Positions 11,111 through 22,499 of a DNA stretch of 64,000 nt are shown here, in pieces. The position numbers and the translations under genes are program-made. Each line of letters starts with the position of its first letter. Position 1 is the first letter of the stretch. Origin of the DNA: Climacium dendroides (taxonomy: Eukaryota; Streptophyta; Bryopsida; Hypnales; Climaciaceae); assembly GCA_950106755.1 (NCBI GenBank), contig OX467082.1, forward strand, positions 21,390,001-21,454,000, read 5' to 3'. The notes beneath the pieces were generated by a model, which had not been told where the DNA came from, made no database searches, and saw nothing but the letters and a program-made list of their open reading frames with translations.

Positions 11111-14100
11111 AGAAACAAAGAACGCACCAATGGGTTCAAAATCGGGAGTGTTGGGGTGACCGCCACTTTGGTTATCCACAAGGGTCTCATATTCAGTTCT
11201 TGGTGTCAAAATCCCTTGAAAGGGTTTCACTTTTTATGGTAGTGTCGCACATTGGGAACACTGGAAAAATATCAGGAAAAGTGGGATTTATCGGGAATTT
11301 TGACACTAGGAACGGAATATGAGTCCCCTTTGATTGGGAGATGTCTCCTTTCAGAGTTGATTCATTCCATTGATTTTGGGACACTATAGAATATAATCTT
11401 TAGTAGAGGGATGAAGACATTAATGGATGAAATGTGCAAATATATGGATGAGAAAAATAGTTTGTTCATTTGAAGTGTTGGCATTCATCTGAAAAGAGCA
11501 AGATCATTCAAGAGGATTCTGAAGCAGTTTAGAGATTTCATCCAAATATTCCACTAGTCGAAAATGAGATATTTGAGCACTATGCAACCGGTGTCATAGC
11601 TTGGTGCTAGAAGACCAAACTAATATCCAAATGGACCTCAAGTGCCAAGCTTTGACATTGTTTCTTCATTGCTTGGTGCTCAAATATCTCCTTCCTATTG
11701 TTGTTTGTTCAAATTTTTTATTGTATTACTATTGAATAATTGTTTTCTCAAATCCCCCCTATTTAGAAATTTTACCATTTAAGCTTTGTCAAAGGTTCTC
11801 CTCATTACATGAATGAAGGTTGATTCCCCCACAAGGGTTGTACTTTCATCCTTTGAAACATCAAAATCTTCTAGTTCTTTTTACTTCAAACCTTATATAT
11901 TAGAAGTTCATCTTTAAACATTTATTATAAAAAATTTGGAGCAGGGGCCAAATTTCATGTAATGTGGATAGGTCATCAAAATACATTGAAAAGTGAGCAT
12001 AAAGTCCTTGTAATGGTTAAGGTTTGATTAATTTCAAACTATAAATTTGTATTGATTAGAATTGTCAAATATATTAAAACTTGCATGTTTATAGTCTAAA
12101 ATTTAATTTTTTAGCTCATCTTTAGGAAATTGATTGTAACATAGTCTTTCCCTATTTGAAGGCCAAAGATTGATTCTGATTTATGCAACATTGTTTTATG
12201 ATTGATAATGAATTTTTTTTACAAAAATCACACCCAAAACAAAATGAGTGTGGGGTAGAACTATAGAAGCATGATTTAGCATTACCCTTTGTATAACTTT
12301 TTGTGTAAATCTAATTTTAGGTGTACCCACCTTACCAACTAATAGTTTAGATATAAAACTTTGCCTCTTTATTATAACCTTCTATTATATCATGTTATTT
12401 TATGTTCCCAAATATTTTTTTAAATGCTATGGAACGAATTATAGCAAATTCAAATATACTTTAAGTCACAAGAAGTTTCATTAGATTTGATCAATTTTTT
12501 TTTGAAAAAAGCATCAAGTGTTTGAAACTAGCTTTCTCTTTTGTAAACAAAAATACTTTTTTAGACTCTAAAAAAATGCACACTAATCAAAAGTGACCAA
12601 TTTTATAACTAGAGGAGTTAATAATGAATCATTAAACCCCTGAACAACAAGATATATAAATTTTGAACAATAATTATATACAAACATGTCTCAAGTACAC
12701 ATAATTTAGTTTTTTCCATCCACTTCATTGTTTGTAGATTTTTGTGTTTGTTTCCTAATATTTTTACAATATAAATTTTGGGGACTTTGATTTATAAATA
12801 TTCTATAATTCAATGGAGTCAAGTATTATGTTTCACTTCAAGAAATAACTTTCCAATTCAAAAAACGATCTTAAAAAATGTCTTGAATAAACAAGTAAAA
12901 TGAAAGTCTACAAAATATTCAATAGAATAAGAATAATTTCTTTTACAATTATTATCTTAAAATTTTTATTGATAAATATTGGTTAGTATAGCGGTAGATT
13001 CAATCAATATGGATATGATCTATGGATTATGTTGAACTACTTTATATTGAAAAGACATCATTAAATTATTTTCTCAATTGGTATGTAGTAATATGTCTTT
13101 AAAATTTTAGAAATTTGGACTAATTTTTGTCCTTATACATTAAGAAGCTTCAAAGCAAACAACAAAATGTACAAAACAAAAATGCACCTTGTACAAAATT
13201 GATGGCATAAAATCTTTTGAAGTGAATATAATTGGTTGCTAGTGTGGAGTTTTTATTTTTTTGTATTTGCACTTGGGTGGTAATGTCTCTTATACAAACA
13301 ACACTATTGATTGTCATGATATTATAAAACTCTATATTATCACATGTATTAGGGGAGCCTGTCTTGATCACAAGTTTGGGTATTATTGATCATTTCAACT
13401 ATTGCCCATTAATACATTCATTACACAAGATCGTCCTATTACCATAGTATTTGTGACGCTAATTTACCATGGATAAGAAGAGCCGATCCATATGTTTTAT
13501 TTTTGATAAAAACGTTGGAATTTGCCACAAATATAATTTTTGGGTTTGTATTTGGAATCCTCTCCTTTCCCTTGACCTTGGAGAGATTACCTAATATAGA
13601 ATTATTATTTTTTAAACTAATGGTACATATTTTTTCTAAGATCTTCAACGTTGAGTGTATGATTTGAATAAAAACAATACTAATTCAATCATTGTTGGCT
13701 AATGTATTAATGCATCCTACAATTTTTTTGAAAATATATAAATTATTGTGGCTTTAATTCCTAAACAATGGTTTCAGTCTTTATACAACAAACCATATTA
13801 TTTTGAATTTGATAATATTTTTTATACAAATTTTGTTAAGCTTATACAAATGACAAATTCAATAACGATCTTTTGTCCTTCTGAAGGAAATTGGTAATAT
13901 CAAAGCAATTTCTTCAAGATTCTAATTAACATTTTGATGGAAAATACATTCAAGTTTCGATTTGAAATACAAAACTAAAATTGATAGTTGCATTTTTTGA
14001 AGACAATGAGAATGGTATTATAACTTTGGATTGTAGTTGGGTATTAAAATGCTATCTCTAGGCTTGGCAACACACTATCCACCTAGATATAGCTAGGAGG

Positions 14101-14160
14101 AGCTTTCATCTCAACCTTTAAAGGTTCAAAGTCTTGAATTGTTTGTTTTAGAATTTTGGA
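11111..14160. other. AT-rich intergenic DNA
   Basis: No gene is supported. ORFs are 60-80 codons with AT-driven composition, and nothing with recognisable protein similarity was seen on either strand. Confidence 0.55.
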
Positions 14161-14199
14161 TAGGTCCCTATGATGCCAAATTTTAATGTAATATTTTAG

Positions 14200-14480
14200 A
14201 GGTAAGGTAATGTACTAGCTTTCATGGAATATATGTTTTTATTTCATTTGGTACCTAGGGAAAAAAGTAGTGCCCTTCTAAGCTCAAAATGCTTGACTTT
14301 AGGCAACGATGAAAACAATGCAAAAACTCAGAAGTCATTGAATTTTCTTTCCCAAATAGAGTATATTTATGTTTACATGGAAAGCTATGATTTATGCCAT
14401 TTGGATTAGTGATGTGAAAGTTATTAAGAGTCTTGTTTTTCGAGCAATCAAGGCATCTTCATAAAAAAATAATGAATAGG
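14200..14480 (-). repeat. Dispersed repeat family D, inverted copy
   Basis: Read on the minus strand it contains AAACAAGACTCTTAATAACT, TAATCCAAATGGC and AGCTTTCCATGTAAACAT. These match the order in 45830-46215 and 55985-56345. Confidence 0.6.
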
Positions 14481-14814
14481 ATTTGTTTCTTGAATATATT
14501 TTTTACAATTTTTCAAAATAAAAAGGTTCATAGGGTTTAGATCACTAGCTACAATAATCACATCCTTAGAATTGACATGTTTTAATTCCACTAGGGTACT
14601 ATTAAAGACCTAATTTTCCATGTGGTATCTACTTCTATTTAACAATTTTTTTTAAGAAAAACAATTATTAGTCCTAAACATCCATAGATTCCTTACGACT
14701 TAGATTAATTCCTAGGTCTATGTTGTGTTTTCTTTCTTTCTATGAAAAGGAAAGGATATTGTTTTCAAATAATTAAAAAGTTCTATGTACGGCTCACATT
14801 TGACCTTGGAATGT

Positions 14815-14970
14815 TGGATAGTCTCTGTGGAAATCGTCCTTTTTGGTATTGCATGAATCATTTGCTTAAAAGAATCCAAATTACTCATTCAAGGTCAAAC
14901 TACTATGTAAGACCTCTATTTTCCACATATAATTCTCATGATGAACATCTACACTTTAGTCTTAGATAGA
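14815..14970 (+). repeat. Dispersed repeat family E, copy 2
   Basis: It shares the sequence of blocks with copies at 10868 and 16015, including CATGAATCATTTGCTTAAAA, ACTCATT..GGTCAAACTACT and GATGAACA. It has diverged from both. Confidence 0.65.
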
Positions 14971-15450
14971 AGTATTCTTTGTCATCCGTTGGACATTTTA
15001 AGGATGCTTCATTGTTATAGGGTTAACCCTTGATGACCCAAGCAACAATTTTTGGTAGTTGTCTATCATTTTTGAAATTGAAAATTATTTCTTAGAAATA
15101 GATTGCATTATGAATCTAATAGCAATAGTTTCATCAAATTCCAATTTTAAACTCCCCCTTGTGGAATTTTAAATAGTTGAGTGGTTTAGTGTAAATCACA
15201 ACTCATTTTTGGAGGGTCAGTTTCAAAGGCATAAACTAAGCTAAACGATGCAATTCTTGACCACCTCAAAAATGAAAAATCTACTTTAGAAAAGACAAAT
15301 CCAAGGAGCTCAAGGAGACAACAAGTATCACCCATTCTTGATTTTCTTACAAACACTATTCTCATTTTAGTGATCACCATGCCACCATGTATTGCAACCA
15401 TGAATTGAAAATGCTCAAAAAGTTGTGAAAATGTTCAAAAAATTGAAAAG
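14971..15450. other. AT-rich intergenic DNA
   Basis: No supported gene. A 71-codon minus-strand ORF at 15186-15401 is not recognisable. Confidence 0.5.
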
Positions 15451-15564
15451 CTTAAAGATAATTCGAAATGATGGCATTTTGAAATGACGGCTTTTTGAGC
15501 ATTCTCAACTCTCTCATCTTTCATTGAGCACAAAAAGCCATCATTTCAAAATATCTTTACTAAG
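15451..15564. repeat. Foldback hairpin, about 36-bp arms
   Basis: The left arm includes TTTTGAAATGACGGCTTTTT (from about 15478) and the right arm includes AAAAAGCCATCATTTCAAAA (about 15532-15551), separated by a loop of some 25 bases. The left arm carries an extra internal 16-base duplication of the GAAATGATGGC segment. It could be a foldback transposon remnant or a small-RNA hairpin. No transcript evidence exists here. Confidence 0.6.
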
Positions 15565-16014
15565 ATATGCTCTTTCAAAGTGCAACACCTTGTTTTTCCA
15601 TTGATCTAAATAAAACTTCAAACTTCAAATATCTACTAAGTTGTGCAGTCAATAATTTGAATTTTTTTGAGGTGCTCATTCTAATTGTGGACTATAAGAT
15701 CCTACAATTACATTCTATTTGATTTCAAGAAAAAATGAGCAAACAAATTGCTCAAGTTTTTCGTAGATTAGATCCATTTTGAAAAATATACCCCCTTTGA
15801 ATCATTAGTTCTTAAGTGCATTCATATTCTTGATGATGCATGAAGGGCTTGCAAGCTAGGTACTGTTTAGTCCAACTAACATCTCATTCATCCAATGTGA
15901 TACTTGAATGTTGAAAAGACAAGCTTCCTTAATGAACAAGTTCATAAAATTGCACAAAAATGTATAAAAATTTAGAAAAGGATTCAAGCATTAAAGGATT
16001 AATACTTAAAGGAT

Positions 16015-16165
16015 GGATTGATGACTATGGAAATCATCCCTTTGGTTGCTATATGAATCATTTACTTAAAAATTTACAAATGTACTCATTGGAAGTCAAA
16101 CTACTGTAAAAAAACCTTCCTTTATCACAATAAAATTCCAAGGTTGAACAATTACACTTGTACAA
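16015..16165 (+). repeat. Dispersed repeat family E, copy 3
   Basis: It shares ATGAATCATTTACTTAAAA, ACTCATTGGAAGTCAAACTA and ATAAAATTCCAAGGTTGAAC in order with copies at 10868 and 14815. It abuts the family C copy at 16165. Confidence 0.7.
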
Positions 16166-16545
16166 AGGCTAATTTACCCCCTAAAGTCCCAAGACCTTTT
16201 CCATCAAAACCTACTCAAAATTGTCATTTCTATTGCAAAGAGCAAAAACTTTTAAATATATTTTTTTAACATATCTAACCAAAAGATCTTGTACTATACT
16301 AGTATAAGAATGCGTGAAAAAATTTCAAAAACTTTGACTATGTAGATTGCACAATATTTGCATTCAAAGTGAAGAAAACAAGTTTTTCTTACACTATGAT
16401 CGGCTAATTTTTGGCTTTGAATCTTCTTAACTTAAAATTTTTGCACTATTGGTTTTGATTTTCTAATTTTTTATGATGAAGAATTAAGTTGGGAATCTAG
16501 AAAAACATTTCAACAAAAAACACATAATTTTAGACACTTTGGGAT
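16165..16545 (+). repeat. Dispersed repeat family C, uninterrupted copy
   Basis: Collinear with 54870-55100 plus 55680-55800. Shared blocks are AAAGTCCCAAG, CATATCTAACC, GATCTTGTACTA, AAAAATTTCAAAAAC, GATATTTGCATT-like, ACAAGTTTTT and GCTTTGAATCTTC. Here AAACAAGTTTTTCTT runs directly into the downstream half, so it serves as the empty site for the element at 55101. Confidence 0.75.
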
Positions 16546-17034
16546 TTTAGACTTTAAACGTTATTGTGTTTCAATTCCATCTTAGAGCTATTAATAGTTT
16601 AGTTATCTCTTCAATCTTGGACCTACTTCTACTTAATAATTTTTGGAACTTTGGGACTTTAGACTCTTCTCCAAAATTGACGATTTGGAGAAAATCATTA
16701 TAAAGTGTTATTTGGAAGAATATTTTAGAAGTGATATACAAGGGAAAGTTGTAGATTTTGAATTTGAGATTCCATCCCTATGGTTAGATTCACCAATGCT
16801 ATCACTAGTATTTTTCTATAAATTTGGAAAGGAAAATTTCAAAATTCCTTCAAAATTTGATGACAGGCAAAATATTATCATTTTTTGAGCAAAACTTATT
16901 GGAATGGATTCAAAATGAGGTTCTCTTGACATGGTGATTTTTTGAAATTCTTGTGTTCTTTACATCTATGACCTCATTTTTGCAAACCTAGTTTTGAACT
17001 AGAGTCAATACAATTTGACCACTTGTCACACATC

Positions 17035-17155
17035 CGCATTTGTAATTTAAAAAAAATTTGTATTCTAGCAACACCAAATCCAACCATTAGATAAGACAAG
17101 AACTTCATAAAGTATCACCAAAAATTAGGATGACTTTCATCCAAGCAGGAACGAG
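17035..17155 (+). repeat. Dispersed repeat family I, copy 1
   Basis: AAATCCAACCATTAGATAAG, ACTT.ATAAAGTATC and ATTAGGATGACTTTCATCCA recur inverted at 31320-31440. Confidence 0.65.
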
Positions 17156-18750
17156 ACAGAAACAAGAACTTCAATCTGTTCATCGTAAAAAAAAAAATGG
17201 ACGTCGGAGCGCTCCAGTTAAGGCTAAGTTTTGCAAGCGATTTTTCATTCAGAACCCCAAATCTGCTTGTAATAGTAATTTTCAAGGAGAACAATCAGCG
17301 TCCATAAAGCGAGCAGTGTACATCCGTGTGCAGCACGTAGCAGCGCACTGAATTCGAGCCCAAAGCAATTGCACCGTAAGTTCACCGCAAATTCACTGCA
17401 AGTATGCGTAGTGTACCAAATTCAGCAAAAAATGAACAAAACCGCAAATGCACAGCAATTACGCGCTACTGAATTGAGCCAAACTTTTATCGTTCCAGCA
17501 AATTATGAGTATACCGTAGTCATGTACAGTACTCCATTTGCTGTAGCATGTAGACCCACAGGAGAGAATCTTCACGACCCTAAACCTGAAGCACTTTTCT
17601 CGCTTTTGGAATCACCCAAGTGGTGCGGTGGTTCCAACCTTGATCGAAGAATCTGTCCATCTGCGAATCATACTATTGCAGAGAGAACCCAAAGAGCCAG
17701 GCTCCGCTCGATCTGCCAGTGGCTCCAACTTATTATAGACCCCAACTGTAAAATTTCTTAATCTGGCATTCTGGCCATCCAATGAACTCAACTTCCTCCC
17801 AAATACACTTTGGCGCTTCGACCAGGTCCAGAAATAGACCAAAGTTGAAACACTTGGAATATTCGGGTACCAGTGTCGGGAGTGCAACAGACTGATCGAC
17901 GAGCCGATCGAGGCCTTTTCTCAGTAAGTTTTTTCTGAGTCATCTGAGAATGGATCGAACACAGAGAATGACAGGCGAGAATTGAGTTCTAAGCCATCTA
18001 AAATTGACAGCGGATGGAATTTCAAGTGAAAACCAAATATGAAAATAAAAGATTCTCCCCATCAGCGCATTGAATGCGAGCTGGGCTATTTCCAAACCAC
18101 ACGCACGCGCCAGTCTGCTTGGAATAGACCCATCCGTCCGTCCGTCCGGTGGGTGCAAACTGCAAACTGCAAACTGCAAAGCTTGCTGCAGTTGTGAAGG
18201 GTGTTCAATTTTAGGGTTCCAGGATCCTTGCAATCTTTGGAAATGAAAATGAAGGAATTGAGTGTATCAGTGAGGATGACGAGCTCTTCAGCTCCAACCG
18301 CTGAAGCAATTCAGCCCTTTCCAACTGCTTCTTAAGCAATTTCCATTCATTTTTCAGATACATGGAAGTCGTGAATTTGCAGTGAACAGTGAAAGATATT
18401 TTGCATGTTTTTTTCCCAACTATTTTCTGCGACCGTATGGTCCATTAAATGTTGTTGGGGTCCGTCAGTGAGTGTCCTTGGGATCATCAAATTCGGTGTG
18501 CGTTGCATTTGACTGGAACCATCAACCGTGTTGACGCAGAAGAAAGAAGAAAAAAAAAAAGTGTCCTGGTCGAGTAACAAACTTTGGGGAGGAATCAAAT
18601 TGCAGTCCATTCACACTTTCACTGTTTTACCTTGTCTTTTTTTCATTGGCTCTGTCCTTTGGACAGAGACTAGGGTTCAGTTTCCAAGTCCCTCTCTAAT
18701 ACTGCATTTACACTGCACAACGTTGGTAGGGTTTGGGACAATTGGGTGGG
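17130..18750. other. GC-elevated island with microsatellites, no gene identified
   Basis: Composition is distinctly less AT-rich than the flanks. ORFs of 70-130 codons exist on both strands with no recognisable domain and no consistent splice pattern. A (CCGT)n run at 18133-18149 is followed by four tandem GCAAACT units at about 18154-18180. A duplicated ACTGAATT(C)GAGCC motif occurs near 17347 and 17468. A decayed gene or noncoding transcript is possible. Confidence 0.35.
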
Positions 18751-18753
18751 TCT

Positions 18754-19027
18754 AACTACACTAGAATTGGTAAATAGTGTTGGCTACACTAATTGTCAAC
18801 AATAACACTAATTGTGATTTGCAAGGTTAGTGTTAGAACATTATTTAACCATTCTAACACTATTTTAGCTCTGTAGTAAAATTTCAGCATTTCTATGAGA
18901 GTACATTTAGTGTTAGATGGGAACAAAATATAGAAGTTGGAATGGTAATATAATAAGTTAAGGCTATGATCCAGTTCACTACAACACTAATTATCACCCA
19001 ACACTATTTACCAATTTTAGTGTAGTT
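18754..19027. mobile_element. 274-bp element with 30-bp terminal inverted repeats
   Basis: The left end AACTACACTAGAATTGGTAA continues into ATAGTGTTGG, and the right end is its reverse complement with a single mismatch over 30 bases. The interior is rich in AACACTAAT and TTAGTGTT blocks that can fold further. There is no ORF. It is a MITE-like non-autonomous element. The CACTA motif flanked by TA recalls the element at 3838-4090. Confidence 0.8.
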
Positions 19028-19654
19028 GGAAAGTCCTTTCCTTATCCAATTCATTGGATTGGATGGTAGGAGGCAATTTTCAATTTTTACATTTTTTTTA
19101 ATATTTTACATTTTAAGTTTTAAGTTTCAAAATTTTTTATTTTGCTTGTGTATCATTGATTCAATGTTTTCTTTGTTTAATTTTCCCACTATTCACTGCC
19201 AATAAACTAATATTGTTGTTTACCTAGGATAGAGCCTCACTATCATACCATTCTTTTTCTTTTTTCTTAATTTTTTTTTGCGTATAGGGGAACAAATTGA
19301 AAAATCAATTGCAAAGTTCTTACCTTGTTTTAGGAATGAAGAATGATGGAACATTAAGAAAAATTTAAACCCTGGAAAAGGTTATTTGACTTTTGGCTAC
19401 GGTGTAAATACAGGGAGAATAAAAAATAAAATCCAACAATAAAAAATTTGAAATTGCCAATATGATGTGTTACATCAGATTTTCAATTATTTTTTTAATT
19501 ATTTTGTCTCGTAATTGCATTGTTGCCATACAAATTGACAGCTTCCTACAAGGTTTAATTTTTTTGTAATGCTATACATATCATTGTTCACATGTCTAAA
19601 TCATTCCTCTTGGAGATTCAAGGATAATCCACCACAAATCTCTAGGAGTGAATT

Positions 19655-20200
19655 TTGTTTACCCCCCAAAAGGCCAAATTGTGTTTCTTGGCAACACAAC
19701 AATTTGGGGTACGTCACTACAAATGGATTTGTCATTTATTTTGTTGAAGTTTCACACAACATGTGCTCAAGGAGTAGCTTTAAGGCACAACCATTTTCAT
19801 AACTTTTGACTACATGATAAAAAAATTATTGTATGATATGTAATTTTTGTTGCTCCCTTGGGAGTTCAAAAAATGGTTTTTTGTGGAAATAAAAATTTAA
19901 ACTTGCTTTACTAGATTTATATAAATGTGGAAAGCTTTCAATCATTTTGTTTTTTCTTATCAAGATGAAAGTTATGAGGAGTTTTAGTTTGTGGGCACTT
20001 ATGGAATCTAGCTACTCTAAAATAGAATTTGAAGTCATTTATTTAATTCAATTTTTAATATTTTTGAAAAAAAATAAAAGCATTGGATGTAGATTGTTTA
20101 TTACAACACTGCAACCATTTGAGATTGTCATTTTTCAAATCTATAACTAAATTCTAAACAATTTAGTATTTCAAATCATGAATATGAAATACTTTTGTTT
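19655..20200 (+). repeat. Dispersed repeat family A, copy 2 (3'-truncated)
   Basis: It matches 8960-9500: TTGGCAACAC..CAATTTGGGG, CACTACAAATGGA, CACAACATGTGCTCAAGGAG, TTTTGACTACATGATAAA and ATGAAAGTTATGAGGAGTTT. The distal part present in the other two copies is missing. Confidence 0.75.
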
Positions 20201-22050
20201 TAAAGTTTTTATATGTATTTCCAACTAATTTCTTCAAAATATTATGGAGAGTAACCAATTGTAGGATCTACACATTTTTGTGTAAAAAGTTTGAAAGATG
20301 AAATCTAACCATTTAGAAAGGATTGAAAATACTTCTTCCTAAAAGCCAAATTTCACAATCTTGCAATTGGTAAGGTTTCTTATTTGAAAATTTAGGAGGG
20401 TGAACTCTAACAAGTTAATTAAAGGATCCTATGGTTGAATTTGCTAATAAATAAATATAGATAAAAATTTTAGCCTTGCTTTGGGTTTGATTGTATTGGG
20501 GATTATACTTTGAAGCAATTTTTGGCCTAAAAACACTAAATTTCTTTAGGGGTTAATGTACATAGAGTCATTGTTTGGTTGGGAAGTTGCAACGCTATTG
20601 TCATTGAATTGATTCCAAAGTTGAATTGGTTGGCTAAAAAGTTGTCATGCTAGGGTTTCCACTTTTGGAGGAGAGAAAAAGACTTCCAATGTTGATTAAC
20701 AATGTTATATAGTTGTTGACCAAGATGATATATGGTATGATACTTGGCCATAGTAGATGAAAGTATTATAATCCTTAACCAATATTTTTCAAAGATTCTA
20801 TTCTATTGTATCAAGGCTAGGGCCAAATCTAAATTTTGTTAGTTTTTTCCTACATTGAGGCTTGTGATTGATCAATCATTATATATAGGATTGAAGGGAT
20901 GAAAACAAAAGATGGAGGATTTATAATTGTAGATGTCAAATTATCACATGTGAATTTTAGTATGAAAAGATGCAAATGCCGTGAGATTATCTCCTATAGT
21001 CCTTTAAATGGTTGCCCAAAGCACCAATTTGAAGGTTCGACAAATTTTGCCAATAAATGAAATCTCATGTCCTTGGCTTTCAAATGAGCCATTCCTACAA
21101 GCTTGATAAATTTTGATGATTGTTGCACTATGTTGGGTCTCTTTGGTAGGTCCTTCACAAGAAATAGATAATCTAGATATTGTCATGATTACATGTTGAT
21201 TGTCTTTTTCTATAGAATGGATCCTCCTATCTTTATTTGTCTTTCTTTTGTGGAGTAAGGTATTGCAGACTTGAGTTGCATCACAAAGGATTTCATAAAT
21301 GCTTCAAATGCCAACAAGTTTTGAGGGCCACTTTTAGTGAGGTGAAAACACCCAAAATTGTCCCTATACCCATTCACAATTTCTATTAACCATTTCCATA
21401 CTCAATTGTAATTGGTTAATTGAAGATTCTCTAAATTTTGGTTGTATGACGTGATGTTTTTAGTGGCCTCGGGAGCTTCCATTTAAAAAAATCACAGTAA
21501 TTACATGTCTTATCCCAAAAATTGAATTTTAAAAAAAATAATATTTTTCATTTGCTAAATAATATTGTAGAAATAGTATTGTATATTTTTCTTGAAAAAA
21601 GTGCCTCCAACTATGCTAAATTGTTTATTTGAATTTCTTGGTGTTCTCTCCTTATAGGGGATGCTCTAACAACATGAAAAAGAAGATCTCAACACACATC
21701 TACTAGTTTGATTACTCACATCTATTGATCCAATTACCAAAATTGTTGTTGCCTACTATCTTTGCAATGAAACTTTGTATGACAACATGTTTTTAAGACT
21801 TGCATTTATGAATTCTAAGAGCACCTTAAACACACATATCCAAAAAAGTGGCTCTCAATTTATGACATATGGGACTCACTTTGAATTTGTTTTTGAGGTC
21901 TATAGCAAGTCATCCACCCTCCCAACTCCAAACAAACACATGGCACCTCCCCAATAGCTCACAATGCTTTGGAGCAAGGAATCAACCTCTCATAAGACCA
22001 AATGATGTTAAAGATTTGCCAAATTTATGCTCTAGAGTTGTCGCACCAAT
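20201..22050. other. AT-rich intergenic DNA
   Basis: No supported gene. Short ORFs of about 60 codons only, and no structured repeat was recognised. Confidence 0.5.
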
Positions 22051-22204
22051 CCTTGACTATTATAAAACTTGGCTTGTTTTTATGGAGCCTGCTCAAATTC
22101 TACCTTTTGTAAGGGCTTGGCATGGACCCTTGATTGTTACAGACCTTGGCTTGTTTTTATGGAGACTGCTCAAATTCTACCTCTTGAGAAGGGCATCCCC
22201 ACTT
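22051..22204. repeat. 77-bp tandem duplication
   Basis: CTTGGCTTGTTTTTATGGAG occurs at 22068 and 22145, both followed by .CTGCTCAAATTCTACCT. The period is 77 bp. The next 70 bp carry smaller direct duplications (AAGAACTTCTC twice, GGCTGGCTTTCAA twice), indicating a slippage-prone patch. Two ORFs running through it owe their length to the duplication. Confidence 0.85.
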
Positions 22205-22499
22205 GTCTTGTAAAACAAATGACTTGTCAAAACTGGACTTACAAAACAGATGAACTTCTCAAGAACTTCTCAAGAGGCTGGCTTTCAAGGCTGGCTTTCA
22301 AACCTCTTGTGGCTTGTAAAACAGGGTAGTTTTGCAAGCCATAGCCCAGCTTGCAAACCATGTACTTCCAAAAATATCAGCGACATCAGCCCACATCCCT
22401 TCCTGTGCCATGTTTTATTTATATTTTAAGAAGGAACCGGTCCTGTGCCATGTTTCTGGATGCTACAGCATTGTGATTTAAAAATTGTTTTTACTAATT

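Noticed and set aside
10753..11112. 119-codon ORF in a GC island
   Set aside because: Its second half overlaps repeat family E and no domain is recognisable.
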